DNA from: Xylaria sp. FL1777
Taxonomy: Eukaryota; Ascomycota; Sordariomycetes; Xylariales; Xylariaceae
Direction of reading: 5' to 3'
Assembly (NCBI GenBank): GCA_022578965.1
Contig: MU400803.1
Span: 1-39,333, forward strand
Length of the DNA stretch: 39,333 bases
Shown: positions 36,418-39,333 of the stretch, piece by piece
Position numbering within the stretch: position 1 is the first letter of the stretch
Layout of the letters: the number at the start of each line of letters is the position of its first letter
Notes under the pieces: generated by a model
The model's database searches: none
What the model was told of the DNA's origin: nothing
The model's input: the letters and a program-made list of their open reading frames with translations, nothing else
Made by a program: the position numbers and the translations under genes

Positions 36418-36721
36418 TAAAATAAAGCAGTATAATTGCGCAAAATTTACTATACTACTTTAATTGCAAGAAAATAAGTTATAACTTATGCATTTAAACA
36501 ATTAAGCCATATATAAATTAAAAAATTAAACAATTAATAAAAAAGCTATTTAATAATATAAAAAAAGCAACCATAGCTAATTTTTATTTTGTTGTGCATT
36601 ATTATTAAGTTTATACTTTAAAATTTAGCGCAATACTTATACTTTTATTTTTATTATATAATTTAGCTTAAACTTACTTTAACTAGCTAGTTAGCTTATT
36701 TAGCCACTTTATTTTACTTTA
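36418..36721 (-). repeat. Right LTR of copy 2
   Basis: 304 bp, starts TAAAATAAAG and ends TTTACTTTA. It keeps part of the GC-rich motif (GTATAATTGCGCAAA) and the exact palindrome AACTAGCTAGTT at 36681-36692. Confidence 0.85.
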
Positions 36722-39333
36722 ATATATAGTTTATAGCTTAATATATAAATAATAAAAGTAATATAATAAGTTATAAGTTTAAAAGTTTGTTTAATAGTAG
36801 TTTTATTAGCTAGTATTAGCTATATTTAGCAATAATTTATTAAGTAATAAATATAGCTTTTAAGTATTAAAAACGCTTATTTAACTTTTAAATTAAGCTT
36901 TTAATAGTAATATGCCTTAAGTTAATATATACATTTTTTGCGTTTTATAGCAATTTTAGTACTTTAAGCACTTTTAAAAGCATTATAGCTTAAAATGCTA
37001 TATTAACTAAGTATAAAAGGTTTTTTAAAGCTTATTTATAGTTAATTAGCTTAAATAACATGCTATTTTTTTTAATAAAGTGCTGTTTTATTTATTTTAA
37101 ATTTATATTATGTAGTAATTTAGTTTTAAAACAAAAATTCTTAAAAATAGCTTGCAAATTTATAATATTAAAGTGTTATAATAATATTATTAGCTATATT
37201 TTAGCTTTTAATAATAACTTTATATTAGCTTTAGCTTTTATTAATAAAAAAACTAGTATAATTAGTAGTTTTAATAGCTAATTTATTAAAACGTTTAATT
37301 TGCTTGTTTTATATATAATTTTTATGCTAAAGTATTTAATAATATTTAAAAAACATATTATTTTTATTAGTTGTTTTATTTTTGTTTTTATTATTATAAA
37401 AGATTTATAATTTATATAAACAGTAATTTTTCTGTTTTTTATTTAATGCTATTAGTGTTAAAATGCTAGCATTATAGCTAGTAATTTTTTTTTTTGCATT
37501 AAATAATATAATTAGTATACTTTAAGCTTTTTTAAAAAATATACTACTAAATGTAAAAATGTAGTTATTTTATAAAAATATAACTATATTAAATATGCTT
37601 TAATATAATATATGCTTAAATTAATATTTATTATAAATAAAAGCTTTTAATTAAAAGCTTAAATAATTAATATAATAATAATAGCTTTATAGATTTTTTA
37701 CTATGTGTTTTTAGCTTTTATGCTTAACTTTACTTTTTAGTTTTTAGGTTTTTTTGTTAGTATAGTTAATAATGCAGCAATTAATAAATAGTTTTTAATA
37801 AAATGCTTAAAATAGCTTGCAGTATTTATAAATGCTTTTATTTTTATAGTGGTTTTAAGCATAAGCTACTTTTATATTACTGCAACTTTTATTAAGTTTA
37901 CTTTAATGCTATTATAAAAAACGTTAAAACTAAAAAAAATATTAAAATTTATAAAAAGCAATGTTTTTAATATGTTAACTATTATGCTATATTTAACTAA
38001 TTATATAAATAGCAAGCAATAATGCTTATATAGTTGTTTTTTTATTTTAGCTTAAATATAAATATTATTAAGTAAGCTAGCTAATTATTTATAAAAAGGT
38101 TTAATTATTTTTTATATTAGTGCTTAAAATGTTATTAAAGCGTTATAAAGTTTAAAAAGCATTACTATTTATTTATATAGCTTAAATAATATAATAAACG
38201 TTGTTTTTTTATAATATAGTTTATATATAGCAATATGCTAAAATTTATTTTTTAAGTTAATAAAAGCATATTATTAATGCTTTATAGCTTGCTATATTTA
38301 ATTTATTATATTAAATAATAAATAAGCTTGCTTTTTTATTTTTTTATTAATTTTATAATAATTATAATAAAAACGTTATATTATTAATTTATTATTTTTA
38401 TTAAGTTTAATAATTATATTTAGCGCTTTTTTTAAAATTAATAATGCTAGCAAATTTTATAGCTTTATGCTTTTTTTAATATAAATATTTTTATATGCTT
38501 TTATAAACTTATGTAGCGCTTTTTTTTGCGTTAAGCTATATTTTTATAATAGCAGTTTAATTAGCAAATTATTATTTATATTAATATAATGCTTTGTTTT
38601 AATAATAATATTAGTTTTTTGCTTAAAATAATTAAATAGTTCAAAAAAATTTTTTATATAATAGTTTTAATATTTAGTAATTTATAGTTTTTTTAAAGTA
38701 TTTTTATGCTATTTAATAATTATAATATAGCATTTTTTATTAGCTATGCTAACAAATAAGCGCTTTATTAGCTATATTAAAAAGCTTTTTTTAAACTTAA
38801 ATAATATAATAACTTTATAACTATTTAAAACAGTAAAAATGCTTTTTTATTTATAAAAAATCTGTTTTTTAATAGTTATATTGCTTAAAAAAGTATAATT
38901 TAGTATTATATTTACTATTAATGTTTATATTTTTAATATATTATTAATAGTTATAAAATTTACTATTATTTTATAATTTTTAATTATTTAAGGTTTTATT
39001 TTATTAATGCTATATATTATGTTTTATTTTTATAATTAATATAGCGCTAGCTTAAATGCTAAAAATTATAAAATATAATAACTAATATAGCTATAGTTTT
39101 AAAAAACAGTAAATTTATAACTATTAGTTAGCTTAGCTAAAAAAAAATTATAATAATTATTATAACTATTTTTTAGTTTTTGTTTTTTATTAAGGTTTTT
39201 TTAGCTTTTGCTTGTTTTAATTAATAAAGTAAAGCTACTTTAAGCAATATTAAAAATTTTAGCAAGTTTTTTATTAATTATATTATTTTTAAAACAATTA
39301 ATAAAGCATTGCTTTATTTTATTAGCATTATTT
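36722..39333. other. Unassigned AT-rich flank
   Basis: The longest open stretch is 37060-37281 on the plus strand (73 codons, hydrophobic and Ile/Phe/Leu-rich), without a family resemblance. The minus strand there also reads as protein-like if TAA and TAG are ignored, so I cannot choose a strand. The G+C that remains is again mostly in GpC, so this DNA was mutated like the elements and is probably another decayed repeat whose partner lies outside the window. It may also be the continuation of 20980-21764 if copy 2 inserted there, but the lack of a target duplication leaves that open. Confidence 0.35.

Larger units (their letters stand above)
21765..36721 (-). mobile_element. LTR-type element, copy 2 (14,957 bp)
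   Basis: This is collinear with 3628-18608 along its whole length at an offset of about 18,137 bp falling to about 18,113 bp. LTRs lie at 21765-22068 and 36418-36721, 304 bp each. The A9 tract beside the left LTR is kept (22070-22078). The flanking four bases do not match (GTAA left, ATAT right), unlike copy 1. The left third of this copy is less mutated than the same part of copy 1 and gives the best view of the coding frames. No intact frame survives. Confidence 0.75.

Noticed and set aside
1..39333. A naturally AT-rich protist or organelle genome with normal genes
   Set aside because: Such genomes keep long open frames. Here none exceeds 92 codons, and repeat copies differ by dense one-type transitions without indels.

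Overview
This window looks like a heavily mutated, repeat-filled block from a eukaryotic nuclear genome, most likely a filamentous ascomycete whose repeats have been hit by RIP-type (repeat-induced point) mutation. A hand count of 4021-4320 gives about 19% G+C, and no open frame anywhere exceeds 92 codons. Differences between repeat copies are almost all C/T or G/A transitions with almost no indels. I see no intact gene, rRNA, tRNA or CRISPR array. The organism is inferred from the mutation style, not from a recognised gene.

Layout: (1) 1-2686 is T-rich flank carrying traces of a decayed minus-strand reading frame. (2) 2687-20979 is a DNA-transposon-like element with 495-bp terminal inverted repeats (TIRs). 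Each TIR has a palindromic tip, a tandem array of four 26-bp units and a TATA-like box pointing inward. Without its insertion the element is about 3.3 kb. (3) Nested inside it, 3628-18608 is a 14,981-bp element bounded by 304-bp direct repeats of LTR type (TG...CA), with a 4-bp target duplication ATAG. (4) 20980-21764 is a spacer. (5) 21765-36721 is a second, collinear copy of the LTR element (14,957 bp), also with two 304-bp LTRs. (6) 36722-39333 is unassigned AT-rich flank.

The LTR-bounded element is the main object. Both copies carry long reading frames on the minus strand that are broken only by TAA and TAG, the stops that C-to-T and G-to-A mutation creates. One runs about 2.7 kb and ends next to the left LTR; another runs about 3.4 kb through the middle; a lysine-rich (originally probably acidic) frame lies at the other end. 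In that orientation the left LTR is the 3' LTR, and an A9 tract sits one base from it, as a polypurine tract would. I could not recognise reverse transcriptase, integrase, RNase H or a Gag zinc knuckle in the parts I read. The element is about twice the length usual for fungal LTR elements, so its identity is open.

The mutation spectrum is itself unusual. CpA is depleted, as in classical RIP, but the base 5' of C also matters: surviving cytosines sit mostly after G or A and rarely after T or C, leaving GpC as the main refuge of G+C.
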